64,000 bases of DNA from Symbiodinium natans (GCA_905221605.1 CAJNDS010002764.1:62001-126000); one strand, 5' to 3'; positions 53,751 through 64,000 are shown, counted from the first letter of the stretch. The notes: generated by a model from the sequence alone, not told the origin. Made by a program: numbers and translations.

Positions 53751-53883
53751 AATGATCGACGTCGTCTATTTCCATGACCGGTTCGAGGGTCAGCCACAGC
53801 AGAGCAACCAGGCCTGCGCATAGACAGGCCAGCTCCAGGTTGCAGAGCAGCATCTGACTCCAGTCTCGCAATTGCTCCGACAT
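53701..53883 (-). CDS. Small single-pass membrane protein
   Basis: 60 residues. QMLLCNLELACLCAGLVALL followed by WLTLEP makes one membrane helix, then an acidic EIDDVDHYDPP segment. The ATG follows an AT-rich leader (rich in T/A with TTTATTTAAA). The ORF overlaps the 5' end of the methyltransferase by 50 bp on the same strand, so both are likely co-transcribed. The overlap means it could be chance, but the hydrophobic profile and leader favour a gene. Function unknown. Confidence 0.45.
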   Translation of the reverse strand: MSEQLRDWSQMLLCNLELACLCAGLVALLWLTLEPVMEIDDVDHYDPPNAGAFLGHRLGG

Positions 53884-53952
53884 CTTTTTTGTCGTGCTTC
53901 TTTAAATAAAAGGAGCTGACGCCGACCCCGGTACTCGGTCATCGCACGAAAC
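53884..53952. promoter_or_regulatory. Divergent promoter-like gap in the viral block
   Basis: This is the only divergently transcribed gap of the block, 69 bp. It contains TTTAAATAAAAGG, a TATA-like AT-rich stretch that reads as TTTATTTAAA on the minus strand. It could drive the membrane-protein/methyltransferase pair to the left and the ORF at 53953 to the right. The evidence is position and composition only. Confidence 0.4.
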
Positions 53953-54444
53953 ATGACTCTCCGACTTGGCGACATTCAGACAAACCTCAAGGGCGGCAAG
54001 TACCTGCCCGCCGAGCCTCCCGTCTGCTGGCACACCACGCAGTGGGCCGAAATCCTCTACGAGCCCAGCGCTTTCAGCAAGGGTGAACCAAACGAGCGCG
54101 TGAGCCTGTGCCTGGAGCTCACCGACGAAACGCGCGGCGTCGTCGAAGCGCTCGAAAAGCAGGTTGTTGGCAAGAAGATCGATGGAAAAACCATGCAATC
54201 CTGCATCAAGGCCACCCGCAGCAAGAGCCTGTGCTTGAAACTGAAGATCAACCTGAACAGGGTGCGCTTCTGGGACGCCGATGGCAACAGGCTCAAGGAA
54301 TCACCCGCCGAGCTGCGCGGTCGCAAGGCCTTGGTGGCGGTGGAAGTGCGACAGCTCTGGATCATGGGGTCGCAGTGCGGGCTTCTGATGGAGGCCCACG
54401 ACCTGAAGTTGCAGGACGCCGCGCCTCAAGTGTGCCCTCTCTAA
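53953..54444 (+). CDS. Possible ssDNA-binding protein (OB-fold-like), viral block
   Basis: 163 residues. The C-terminal part has INLNRVRFWDADGNRLKESP, then L-R-G-R-K-A-L-V-A-V-E-V-R-Q-L-W-I and CGLLMEAHDLKLQD. The pattern of a charged turn, a valine-rich strand, W-I, then G-L-x-x-x-x-x-x-L-x-V/L resembles the single-stranded DNA-binding proteins of large DNA viruses. That is a visual resemblance only. The gene is intact with a clean ATG and lies between the divergent promoter-like gap and the oxygenase gene, with 180 bp of AT-rich spacer downstream. If right, it would be the only replication-associated gene seen. Confidence 0.4.
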   Translation: MTLRLGDIQTNLKGGKYLPAEPPVCWHTTQWAEILYEPSAFSKGEPNERVSLCLELTDETRGVVEALEKQVVGKKIDGKTMQSCIKATRSKSLCLKLKINLNRVRFWDADGNRLKESPAELRGRKALVAVEVRQLWIMGSQCGLLMEAHDLKLQDAAPQVCPL

Positions 54445-54623
54445 GCAGATGGTAATGTAAAAAGGTACAGACGGAAAGGTTGCTGACAGCCTCCATGGAA
54501 ACCTTTCCGAACCGTCAAAAGCTGGAAGCTTGAATTCAAGAATTCGTTTGTTCCCCCCGAATTCGGCGGACACAAGCTCCGTAATTTTTTTTTGCTTCGT
54601 CGAACAATTCCATTTGCACGCAC

Positions 54624-55481
54624 ATGAAAAAAGACCTTCCAGAAATGAGCTTGGAGGTGGAGCAGCTATCCGCCGCCGTTCGGCAAGAACCATCTGAAGC
54701 TAATCTGGTTCATCTGCTCGACCAGTGGTCTGCGGGATGGAAGCACAAAGGCAGGACTCGAGCCATCGGCCCCGGCGCATATGAAAAATACTGCACCCTG
54801 GGACTTTACGCTCACGGGGGCATCGCAGGCATTTCCCGAGCCTCTGACAACGAAGCCGCTTGCTCGGCCGTGAACCATTTTCTGCGAAACAGGTTTCCAA
54901 ATGGAACTTGGACCTCCATAGCCATTCTTTGCAATCCTAAGATCGGCGTCCATCGAGACATCCTGAACATGAAAGGTCATCCAAACCATGCCATCACCGT
55001 GGGTTCATTTACTGGAGGTCGAGTGTGGGTCGAAGATGACGATGGTAAACACCCCGCGCAAGTCACACTCCGAAAGAAGGTTCGTCCCCTCATCGGCACG
55101 TGGCACGACATCCACGACAAACCCATCACTTTCGATGCAAGACGGTTCCATCAGCTCGAACCCCACCTGGGCCACATGTGGGCCTTAGCCGCTTACACCC
55201 CGCAAGCTTTTAAGCACGTTTCAGATGAACTTTCATCCCGCCTGGATTCTCTTGGCTTTCCATCTCCGTCAATTTGCCGGACACCTTTAGAAAAGAGCCA
55301 GCGCGCCAATTGTGCGAACGCGAGCTCAGCTACAATTCATCCGCTCGGCGATGTGGCAAATCATTTGCGAGAAAGCGAAAAAGCAAAAGCCATTGTGCAC
55401 TCATCCGGCCATCTTCAAACATATGAAAAAAGATCTCTCCCTTCAACGCTTGCAGCGGGCGCAGAATCAGATGAAAGATGA
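54624..55481 (+). CDS. TET/JBP-like 2OG-Fe(II) dioxygenase-like protein
   Basis: 285 residues. The core is GLYAHGGIAGISRASD (60-75), TWTSIAILCNPKIGVHRD (95-112), then ITVGSFTGGRVWVED (124-138), FDARRFHQLEPHLG (170-183) and LAAYTPQAF (188-196). His110-x-Asp112 and His176 are the expected iron ligands. The usual 2OG-binding Arg after the distal His (G-x-R) appears as Met185, so co-substrate binding may be altered or activity lost. I recall similar domains repeatedly in dinoflagellate mobile elements and relate the fold to TET/JBP enzymes, which oxidise 5-methylcytosine or thymine in DNA. After about residue 220 the sequence is less ordered, and another frame opens at 55291. Confidence 0.55.
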   Translation: MKKDLPEMSLEVEQLSAAVRQEPSEANLVHLLDQWSAGWKHKGRTRAIGPGAYEKYCTLGLYAHGGIAGISRASDNEAACSAVNHFLRNRFPNGTWTSIAILCNPKIGVHRDILNMKGHPNHAITVGSFTGGRVWVEDDDGKHPAQVTLRKKVRPLIGTWHDIHDKPITFDARRFHQLEPHLGHMWALAAYTPQAFKHVSDELSSRLDSLGFPSPSICRTPLEKSQRANCANASSATIHPLGDVANHLRESEKAKAIVHSSGHLQTYEKRSLPSTLAAGAESDER

Positions 55482-55836
55482 AATGCTCATGTGGACGCAC
55501 TTGACCTGCGCTAGCCGCTCAAATTTTCAGGCGCTTCGACTTTGCATTTGTGGAAGCACCACTCCAAAATGGGAGCCACCGTTCGATGCGTGGTTTCGAA
55601 GCGTGTACGACGTCCACTGGCAAATTAAAGCTATCGTCGACGAAGAAATGTGGAAGCGCGCGGAAACGCTAAGCGCAGAAGAACTTCTTTTCGGACTCTG
55701 CCGTCTGAAAGGCTTCGACTCCGCTCTTCGTGCCACGCTTCAGTCCCATCGCTTGATGGATGAAACGGACTCAGAATCATCCGGCGAGATGAGCTGCGAT
55801 GACGAAGATGAAAGCATGAGTCAAGAGTCAAGATAA
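55423..55836 (+). CDS. Unknown acidic-tailed protein of the viral block
   Basis: The frame is open from 55291. ATGs are at 55351 and 55423; I prefer 55423 because ATGAAAAAAGATCT repeats the start context of the preceding gene (ATGAAAAAAGACCT). The product is about 137 residues: SLQRLQRAQNQMKDEMLMWT, a CICGSTTPKWEPPFDAWF segment, a helical stretch and a very acidic C-terminus (MSCDDEDESMSQ). It overlaps the 3' end of the oxygenase frame by 59 bp from 55423, or 171 bp from the frame's GTG at 55312. It may be the displaced end of that gene or a separate ORF. No family is recognised. Confidence 0.4.
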   Translation: MKKDLSLQRLQRAQNQMKDEMLMWTHLTCASRSNFQALRLCICGSTTPKWEPPFDAWFRSVYDVHWQIKAIVDEEMWKRAETLSAEELLFGLCRLKGFDSALRATLQSHRLMDETDSESSGEMSCDDEDESMSQESR

Positions 55837-58217
55837 AGCCGATTGAGCAAATGAAAAATACATCAGCACTTGACTTTCATTTGATACTGTGGCAAAACCA
55901 CCTCTTTTTTTTTTCATTCTCAACGCTCGAGATCATTCCACTTTGGTGCTAGATCTGAAGTGAGAACACGGCTAAATGCAAACCATGTGGAATATTTTTC
56001 ATTTCATAGCGCATCATCTGTTCAAATGACGGTTTTCAAAGGCATACGATCGGAAAACTCATGGCATTCTCATCGCAAACCATCGGAATTTCTCATTTTC
56101 CAGACTCGAGATGGCACGAATTGGCACACGAATGGAACGAATGAATTGAAACAAAATTGGAACAAAATTGGAACAAAATAGAAAAAAATTGAAACAAAAT
56201 TGAAACAAAATTGAACAAAATTGAAACAAAATTGAACAAAATTGGAAAAAATTGAAATTGGAACAAAATTGGAACAAAATTGGAACAAAATTGGAACAAA
56301 ATTGGACAAATTGGTCCGGAAATGATTGACACGAATTGCAGACTGCCCATGAGCAAGAGAGAATTCACGCTGATCGGCACTACACTGATCGGCTGGCCGT
56401 CAGCGTCAGCAAGACATACCCCAGCTCAAAACTGCCATTTTGCAGCTAAGTGCTGGCAAAAAGCAAGTTTTTAGAATTAGGCGATGTAAGTCTCCCCATA
56501 TGCAATTATTGGATCCCATACGAGTGCCCTCCCTCGGCAAACACAAACATTGCCAACAACCACCAGACCACACCTTTGCATGGTACAACTTCTAAAAGAA
56601 GCCTGCACCAATGGTCAAGTGCTTAGGCCATGGATCTGCACTGCGCTGGCGTCAGATATCAGACAACTGATGTGCCCAAGGTCAACATGCGCAGTAGTAG
56701 CACACACTAGTAGAAGCAAGCGCACCGCCACATTGCATGGCCAACCTCACAAAGTTGCAATTGGACGATGCCACAGGCTTTCAGGGTTTCGGGCTTTGGC
56801 ACCTGAAAGGTGATGGCTGTATATGTGCAATGCGCCCCATTCTCTTCTTTTTACGTCCGCTGCGCAGCGTCTACATTGTTGTTTCGCATGTTGGCAGTGC
56901 TTACCATGGTTGTATTCCCATTTGTGCGTGCACACGCCGCACAGAGAATATGTGTGTGTGTGCGCGTGTGGGAGAGCTTGGGGCAGTTTCTGGCACAGGG
57001 GGCTGAGAGCTAAGAGGTGGCTTGATTGCGTTTATTATTTGGGGTTTCGGTTGGAGTGTTGAGGGTCCGCTGAAGTTTGTTGAGTTAGTCCAGCGCCTAC
57101 CTTGTGATTAGCTTCGAAAGGATAGTGAACATGCTATACAAGTGTGCCAGTCCAACGCTGGCGTCAGCAAATCCCGCAATTTCTTGCATGTTCATGGTTG
57201 GATATTTGTCCTGATAGTGATTTCGCTGCTGATGTGTATTTCTCCCATGGTGCACATGGGGCGTCCATGATGATGAGGCGATGTGTCTTCTCACCGCCTG
57301 ATGTGCGATCAGCCTGCCGCAAGTCACCCACAATCAATAAACCTCGGTTCTGTTGCCTTTAGCACCCCGCGAACGATGAATACCGCCCAACCCCTATTCG
57401 CTTCTGGTATCGAAACCGGGGTCATATGAGCTGTAGGCCCGTCCAAACCGTAGTTTTCTTCTAGTTTATTGATTCGAGATGTTCGAAGTGTATTCCCCAC
57501 GGCTTTAGTTTTGGAGTCTACGCCTATGCGTTTTCTCATTAGACTTGTCAAGCAGCCGAGTCGACCCGAAAGCCTGGCTGGGGTCGCGGGTGGCTGTAGT
57601 TGCCAAGCTGCAAGCAAGTTCCGATCCTTAGTGTGACAGGTTGATGATTCGAGCTGGTTCAAGGTTCTTTCAGCTGTTGAGGGTCGTTTACGTGAAGTTG
57701 CGTCCAGGTTTGCGACGGATTGAAAGGAACAATCGGGTTCATCGGGCTTTTGAGCATGTACGCCTCTCCCCTCCTGTTCCGTCTGCTCTGCTTGCACTTT
57801 GCGCACTTGCTCCTTCAGCGATGTTTCAGTATGCAACTCTACTTGTTTGGAGATGCATCATTGCAGTTGGAGATTGCAGGTTTAGGTGTGCGGGGGTTTA
57901 GGGCTTCAGGGCTAGCATGGTTTAGGAAACAACCTAGCCCAAACATGTCTGAACCTTCTTTTTCTGCAAAGCAGGAGGGCAGGCGCAGATCCCAAGCCCT
58001 AAGATTTAGGGCACTGACAACAAGCCACAACAGCTCGCCGCATGAAGATGAAGCATGCTGGCGTTCAAGCGGTCATCGCGACAGTTGCATAACGAGGCTT
58101 CCGCTGACTCAACTTGGAGATCACCAGAGGGGATGTTTGATCCAGACAGGCAGGAAATGAGGAAATCTGCTTTGCAGCTCGTGAAACCTGAGCCCGAAAC
58201 CCCCAAGACCCGACGAC
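55837..58217. other. Right flank of the viral module, no clear gene
   Basis: AT-rich sequence to about 56320, then mixed host-like sequence. I see no gene: a 170-codon minus frame at 57324-57836 lacks any domain and its composition does not convince me. GT-rich 'tgtgtgtgtgtgcgcgtg' lies at 56950. No inverted copy of the left flank was found. Confidence 0.4.
56145..56312. repeat. 11-bp tandem repeat (TTGGAACAAAA)n
   Basis: About 14 units alternate TTGGAACAAAA, TTGAAACAAAA and TTGAACAAAA (10-11 bp). The frames over it read N-F-V-P-I-L-F-Q repeats on the minus strand. It sits about 300 bp beyond the last viral ORF. Confidence 0.85.
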
Positions 58218-58229
58218 ATGAACATCATG

Positions 58230-58440
58230 AACATAGACACCCAAGAGATCGACCTCCAACCCGTGCAGCCCCTTCAGCTCGCCGTTTGCCTGAAAGAATA
58301 CTCAATCACAAAGGTGCTGCTGAAAGCTGCGGCGAACGTCAACAACACAAACAGCAGTCCGCCGGCCTTGAACATCGCCTGCTACAACCACGACCTCAGG
58401 ATGATGCAGCTGCCGGAAAGCTGCAAATCGAAGAAGGACA
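58230..58440 (+). CDS. Exon-like segment with ankyrin repeats
   Basis: The plus frame reads PLQLAVCLKEYSITKVLLKA followed by AANVNNTNSSPPALNIAC and HDLRMMQLPES. This fits the ankyrin pattern (PLhxAV ... I-x-x-V/L-L-L-x-x-G/A-A-x-V-N ... P-x-L-x-I-A-C) over about two repeats. Ankyrin exons are very common in dinoflagellates. Splice limits and the rest of the gene are not visible. Confidence 0.45.
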
Positions 58441-58449
58441 GCAGAATTA

Positions 58450-60240
58450 CCGACCGACACGGTGAGGTACCAGGCACACAGTAGCGAAAAGGGAAGGTAC
58501 AAAATGGCCCAATATCCCAGAGGGAAGGCAAGGCCAGCACGCGCGTAGTGCTTCGGCATATTCACCGGGGGTTTTGGGTGCCTCCTTGATGCAGCTTGCC
58601 ACTGGTGTCGGCACCCTCCGCCTAGATCGTCGTAGTTTTGCGCCTCAGAAGTAGGTGCGCGTTGTTCCGGGTACGATACCCCACTCGGCCGCCTCAGAAG
58701 TGGGAGATGCCCCTATGAAGCTGCCTTGCTAACTCATAGAACAGCATTTCGTCCTATTGCTAGGGTATAGTATGGGGAATATGCGCAAGGTGTTCCCTAA
58801 TTCTAAGAGTGGGCACGGGGGCTCGCTGGGCGGCCTTGACATGCGCAAAGGCAAGAATGGGGGACTTGTCGCCTTGTGTGGGTGGGAAGCTTCCCGCAAG
58901 GGAACATCCTGCATCTTCAGCCCGAGCCAGGAAAATCGGAAATGCATGCTCACCCTTTCCCTTCCAAAAACTCCCCAAACCTGAAGCAAGCCCATGCAAA
59001 TTGCGAAGCATCAGTGTTATAGAGCCGCTGCACGTTGCACTATGAATTTGACAGGAGGTTTATGAATGGTTTATGAAAAGCGACACTTGGTGAACCTTGA
59101 GTGGATGTCTTGCAGCTTTTGGCTGTAGAAGCTCACGTCCGTAACGTACACACATTCTCAGCGACGGCGATGCACGGAACTCAGACCAAGATGCACCCGA
59201 GGCAGCCGGGGCACCCGGGGCAACCTCAGCCCACGAAGGTCCAAGATGTTCGACGGATTCGTCTAAAAACCCCAAGCCCCTCAACCCCAAGAAGCCCCTG
59301 CTTGGGTTTGTTGGACTTCGGGTTTCCTTGTAACTTCTCAGCGCAGCGCCTCTCAGCCTTACTCCCAGTGAGGTCGCTTGCTGGCTCCAGCGTTCTGGGA
59401 GTGCCAGCCTCACGACTCGACCGTTAAGGGTCTGGGGGCCTTTGGGGGCTTTTGGAGCTAGGAGCACCTGGGAGCACAGGCCTTTGCACGCTCTAGAACT
59501 TGTCCCTTCTTGTCGTGACGTCGGTTTCAGAGGGTTTGGGGTTCACAAGACTCTGAGGGCTTTTATGCTGGTTTGAGTTGACTGGGACAGAGCCTCGACC
59601 GCTTTGAATGTCTTGCTTGTGTGAAAGCCTCAGCCAGAAACCGCGGGACCTGGCTCTCGCATGGTCCTGCGGGCATGTGTTATCTCAAGACCGAACTGGG
59701 CTCTGGTGAACCCTGCAGAAGCCCTTATCAATGCTTCGCAGAAGGCTCCGTGGCAGGGAGGCTCCGCAGTGATACGCAGTGCACTCTTGGAGATTGGAGG
59801 TATTGAGAGGGATTGCGTAGCAAGGTGTTCATGCAGTTCATTTCTGTTTTTGCGTTCTGCGTAGTGTCTGTGGCTCGGGTGTTGTTTCATTCTTGAATCT
59901 GCGGATCTTGCCTTGTGGGTCGTGGGCCTGGGATTTAGGCATTGCTCCAACATGAAAGGCGCCCATCCTTGATCAGCATGGGTGAGAAATAGCTAGCGGT
60001 TAGAAGAGCGGTCCCATCAAGCCCAGATATCTCATGATGCAAGCTTGCAAGGAATTGGGCTCCAAAGCACAGCCGGGCAGGTCAAGGGCTTTCTCGAGCG
60101 GCACACCACACAGGAGCTGGCGGCCGAGGGCTGAGCAGGATTTAGGGCTTCAGATTGTGGGAGGGGTTGAAGGTTTTGGGTTCGGGGTTTTGGGCTTAGT
60201 CGTGTCCAGGTGTGAAGTAAACACCGTCCAAGGTTGAGGA
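58450..60240. other. No clear gene
   Basis: Unique, moderately GC-rich sequence. A short C/G-rich stretch at 59190-59220 repeats 'gggcacccggggcaacc'. Minus-strand frames at 59060-59467 are open but without a domain. Confidence 0.4.
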
Positions 60241-60479
60241 GATTTGTCCTGGGGTTGTATGTACATGGTGAGCTCCACCACGAATCAGCACCTGGCAGGT
60301 GGTCCAAACAGCTAAGCACTCCCGGTTCCTCCACAGGGCGCCCGACCGGGCCCGCCACACACCGAAGCGAGAATGGTCGCGGCTGCAAGGACCGACAGCA
60401 CGCCGATCCTGGCGCCGGTACGCAGCCGCCCAAAGGACCGCGCACACGAGAACAACCCTGAAAGCTTCTTGCCGCGGCC

Positions 60480-62060
60480 CTGGACGCGGACCCGCAGGCA
60501 AAGCACGGGTCGTGGTCAGCGGCCGCCGTGGCGACCCCGCAATCCGCACACGCCTGCGGAGACGGCTCCGTCTCGAAGACCGTCTCTATTGCGCCACAGT
60601 CACAGACCGCAGAGTTGACGAGGCCGGAGCGCGCCTCCGCAACCACCTCGCCCGGTTGGAGTGAGTAATCGCACTCCTGGGCCGCCAGAAGCACAAAACC
60701 TTTACCCTCTCCTGTGGGCCAAAGCCCTGGGACGGCTTCGACCCCGCATTCGACCGGTAGAACGACCTCGGACAGAGATCCCTCATCAGAGTCGACTCCC
60801 GTGCGACCACGAGAACCCCAAACTTGACAACCACGCCTCGAAAGGATAGGCTCTATCCTTCCGGGTTCTGGTGTTGTCCTCGCACCTGGGCATCCTGCCC
60901 TTTAGGGTGTCGAGGACGTGGAAGTCGGGACCAGGCCTGAACCCCAGACCCATTCTTCCGGCGCAGTCTAAGGCTCTGCCGCCGAGGATCAGTCCGTGCC
61001 AATCGGACGTTCTCCTGGCGGCGATCTTGCACCGAACGAAGGTGCCCGGGCGGCAGTCGTCCGCGGTCTTGCCTTCCAGCAACGTGACCCGCAGGACAGC
61101 CGCCCCCTTGAGAGGAACAGGAGCCCCCGCAGCAATTCCATGGACGAATTCTGGGTGGACCCACTTCTCGAGGCGAACCGCCGGGAAGCCGGGATCCTCG
61201 GTGCCGATCCCCAGCTCAGCAGCCCGGTTCATCATACCGACGACGAGCTCCTCGGTGATGTGGTTCGCTCCCGCGCAACCGTCGAGCATGCGCTCCACTT
61301 TGGTCGAGGACTTGGACTAGTACTGGTAGCCCCCCGGCTCGTTGTCTGCCAGGTTCCACCAGTCCTTGGGGAGATCGTCCAAGGTGGCGAATTTGTCCCG
61401 CCCGCCCTTGCTCAACGGAACCAGATCTTCTTGTCCGCTCCCTTGCCGGCTCCCTTCGACGTAGCAGCATATACGTCTGGTCCGCGCCAGCTTTGGCCGC
61501 GGCGGCTGCTCCCTTCGCAGCGGCCTCAGCGGTGGCCTTGAGGCTCTTGATCTCCTTCTGGGTCTCAGCTAGCGCGACCGCCGAGTCCCCCTGCGAACCA
61601 GCGGTGTACACCGAGTGGGAGACAGCCCTGTGAGCAGCTTCCCTCTGCTCGTCCTCCAGGACGACCTTGTGGCACTCCTCCCAGGTCTGCGGTCCTCTCA
61701 ACCCGCCGTCCTTGGGATTCCCAAGCCACAACCTCTTGTCTTTCCTGATCTCCTTCTAAAGATACGGGAGCATCTTCCTAGATAGGAGAGATACAGCTCT
61801 CGGGGCGTCTTGTCAAGTCCGACCGCCTCCAGATCCGCGATGGAGGCTTCGAACAGAGGCTCGAACTGGTCAAGAACAAGCATCTCATGTTCGGCGAGTC
61901 GCGCGAAGAGCGGAAGGTGCGGGTAGACGGCGAGCATGCCGCCGCTCACCAAAGCGCAGGCCGTAGGCGTGGAACTCAGTCCACGCGTCCTGGACACGGA
62001 CCGCGGCGGACAAGCAACGCAGTGCTCGCCCACAAGGCCGTAGGCGCAAGAGCTGATCTA
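60480..62060 (-). pseudogene. Decayed retroelement: gag-like and retropepsin-like fragments
   Basis: Reading the minus strand from 62060 down, coherent protein pieces follow each other in changing frames. A gag-like part has LAEHEMLVLDQFEPLFEASI, then LRGPQTWEECHKVVLEDEQR and an Ala/Lys coiled coil (SLKATAEAAAKGAAAAAKA). A protease-like part around 60853-61298 has LDGCAGANHITEELVVG and WHGLILGGRALDCAGRMG. A following segment near 60500-60690 has CDYSLQPGEVVAEA and clustered C-x-C/C-x-x-C. At least three frameshifts separate them, so the copy cannot make a polyprotein. The first aspartyl motif reads D-G-C-A-G where D-T/S-G would be expected. No reverse transcriptase is visible downstream. Confidence 0.5.
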
Positions 62061-62267
62061 CTTTCCCAGAACAGCCCCCAATTGTGAAGTCGACCAACCC
62101 GGTCTTGCACTAAGCAAATGCAAACACGAGTGGCCACGCTGCTTTTGACTTCGCGGAAACACCAGCTCAGAAGGTGCCCTGCAGCCAAGCGTCCGGTCGG
62201 ACCGCTCCGCAACCTCAAAGCTATAGAACGAAACTACCGGGCACAAAGCTACAAGTCTACTCGCATG

Positions 62268-62280
62268 CTTGAGCCAAAAT
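62268..62280 (-). other. Relic of the dinoflagellate spliced leader
   Basis: CTTGAGCCAAAAT on the plus strand is the reverse complement of ATTTTGGCTCAAG, the last 13 bases of the 22-nt dinoflagellate spliced leader (family knowledge). It faces the same way as, and lies about 200 bp upstream of, the retroelement remnant. Such relics arise when a trans-spliced mRNA is reverse-transcribed and reinserted. Confidence 0.5.
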
Positions 62281-62377
62281 ATTGGCATTGTTACGAATTG
62301 CAAAACTATACATGCAAAGGAAAACAACGCTTCAGCAGTGGCTACAGAGCACATGTTCCAGGTGTGCTACTACCTGC

Positions 62378-63595
<1,218 letters not shown>

Positions 63596-63599
63596 TCCC

Positions 63600-64000
63600 A
63601 GTTGCAAACAATGCTCGCATCATGGGTCTCGAAGAGACGCGTAGGCTTTGAAGCAGGCTTGCGCGATTTAAAAAAGCGGGGGTCTGGTAAAGGCGGGGTG
63701 CAGCCCTCCCCCCCCCCCGCCCCCACACACGCAAACACAATGCTCGCATCATTATTGTCGAACAGACGCTTATTTTTGAAGCAAGCTTACGTGACTTAAA
63801 AAGCGGGGGGGTTGGGGGGGGCGCAGCCCCCCCCATTTGCAAACACAATCCTCGCACCATGGCTTTCGATACACGTGTATGCGTTGAAGCAAGCTTGTGC
63901 GACTTAAAAAAAGAAGCCAAGAAGCATAAAGCTAAAAGCCGAGGAGAGCCAGGAAGCCAAGAAGCCAAGAAGCCAAGAAGCCGTGAAGCCAAGAGTCAGA
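63600..64000. repeat. Three tandem ~110-127 bp units and an AAGAAGCC tail
   Basis: Units start at about 63603, 63730 and 63839. Each has 'gcaaacacaatgctcgcatca' (with mismatches), a variable middle, 'gaagcaagcttgtgcgactta', and the first two end in a G-rich then C-rich block. After the third, 63920-63990 is a short repeat of 'agccaagaagcc'. The array runs to the window edge. Confidence 0.75.

Noticed and set aside
43029-56320. Terminal inverted repeats of the viral element
   Set aside because: I compared the left and right flanks by eye and found no inverted match longer than chance; a proper alignment was not possible.
57324-57836. 170-codon minus-strand ORF in the right flank
   Set aside because: It has no recognisable domain or start context and an ordinary length for chance in this composition.

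Overview
The window reads as a nuclear contig from a dinoflagellate (Symbiodiniales-like). The evidence is: many interstitial plant-type telomere tracts (TTTAGGG/CCCTAAA); AG|G-type splice acceptors around small minus-strand exons; a 13-nt relic of the dinoflagellate spliced leader; and an oxygenase-like domain of a kind I recall from dinoflagellate mobile elements. The species cannot be named from sequence alone.

Layout. 1-31.6 kb is intron-rich host sequence. On the minus strand I see a series of short exon-like coding segments, many cysteine-rich, with PAN/Apple-like, lectin-like and repeated C-P-x-G modules. They may belong to one or several large secreted or membrane proteins. Between them lie telomere-like arrays, poly-G/C tracts, AT microsatellites and two families of about 100-bp inverted-repeat elements. 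31.6-36.5 kb is almost pure repeat: an array of perfect or near-perfect palindromes, a 264-bp direct repeat, and a pair of inverted GC-rich minisatellites. 36.6-43 kb holds a 5'-truncated LINE fragment, HEAT-like coding segments, a tandem duplication of about 1 kb, and a single-exon ORF with a membrane segment and a coiled coil.

43.8-55.8 kb is the most interesting part: a compact, intron-free, GC-rich block of about a dozen ORFs that looks like the morphogenesis module of a Polinton-like (Preplasmiviricota-type) DNA virus integrated in the chromosome. In order it encodes a C2H2 zinc-finger protein, an A32/FtsK-HerA packaging ATPase, a penton-like minor capsid protein, an AT-hook protein, two unknown proteins, a double-jelly-roll major capsid protein candidate, and a very long repetitive fibre ending in a peptidase-S74 chaperone (now split by one frameshift). 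It continues with a small membrane protein and a C5-cytosine DNA methyltransferase on the minus strand, a possible ssDNA-binding protein, a TET/JBP-like 2OG-Fe(II) dioxygenase-like protein, and an acidic-tailed unknown. I find no polymerase, integrase or terminal inverted repeats in the window. The module is therefore partial, or its other half lies outside or has been lost. A cytosine methyltransferase beside a TET/JBP-like oxygenase suggests a viral DNA-modification cassette, which would fit a host group known for heavily modified DNA.

55.8-64 kb returns to host sequence: an 11-bp AT-rich repeat, an ankyrin-like exon, a badly frameshifted minus-strand retroelement gag/protease remnant with the spliced-leader relic upstream, and about 1.2 kb of AGT/AAT trinucleotide repeat. 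All calls rest on reading motifs; no database search was run.
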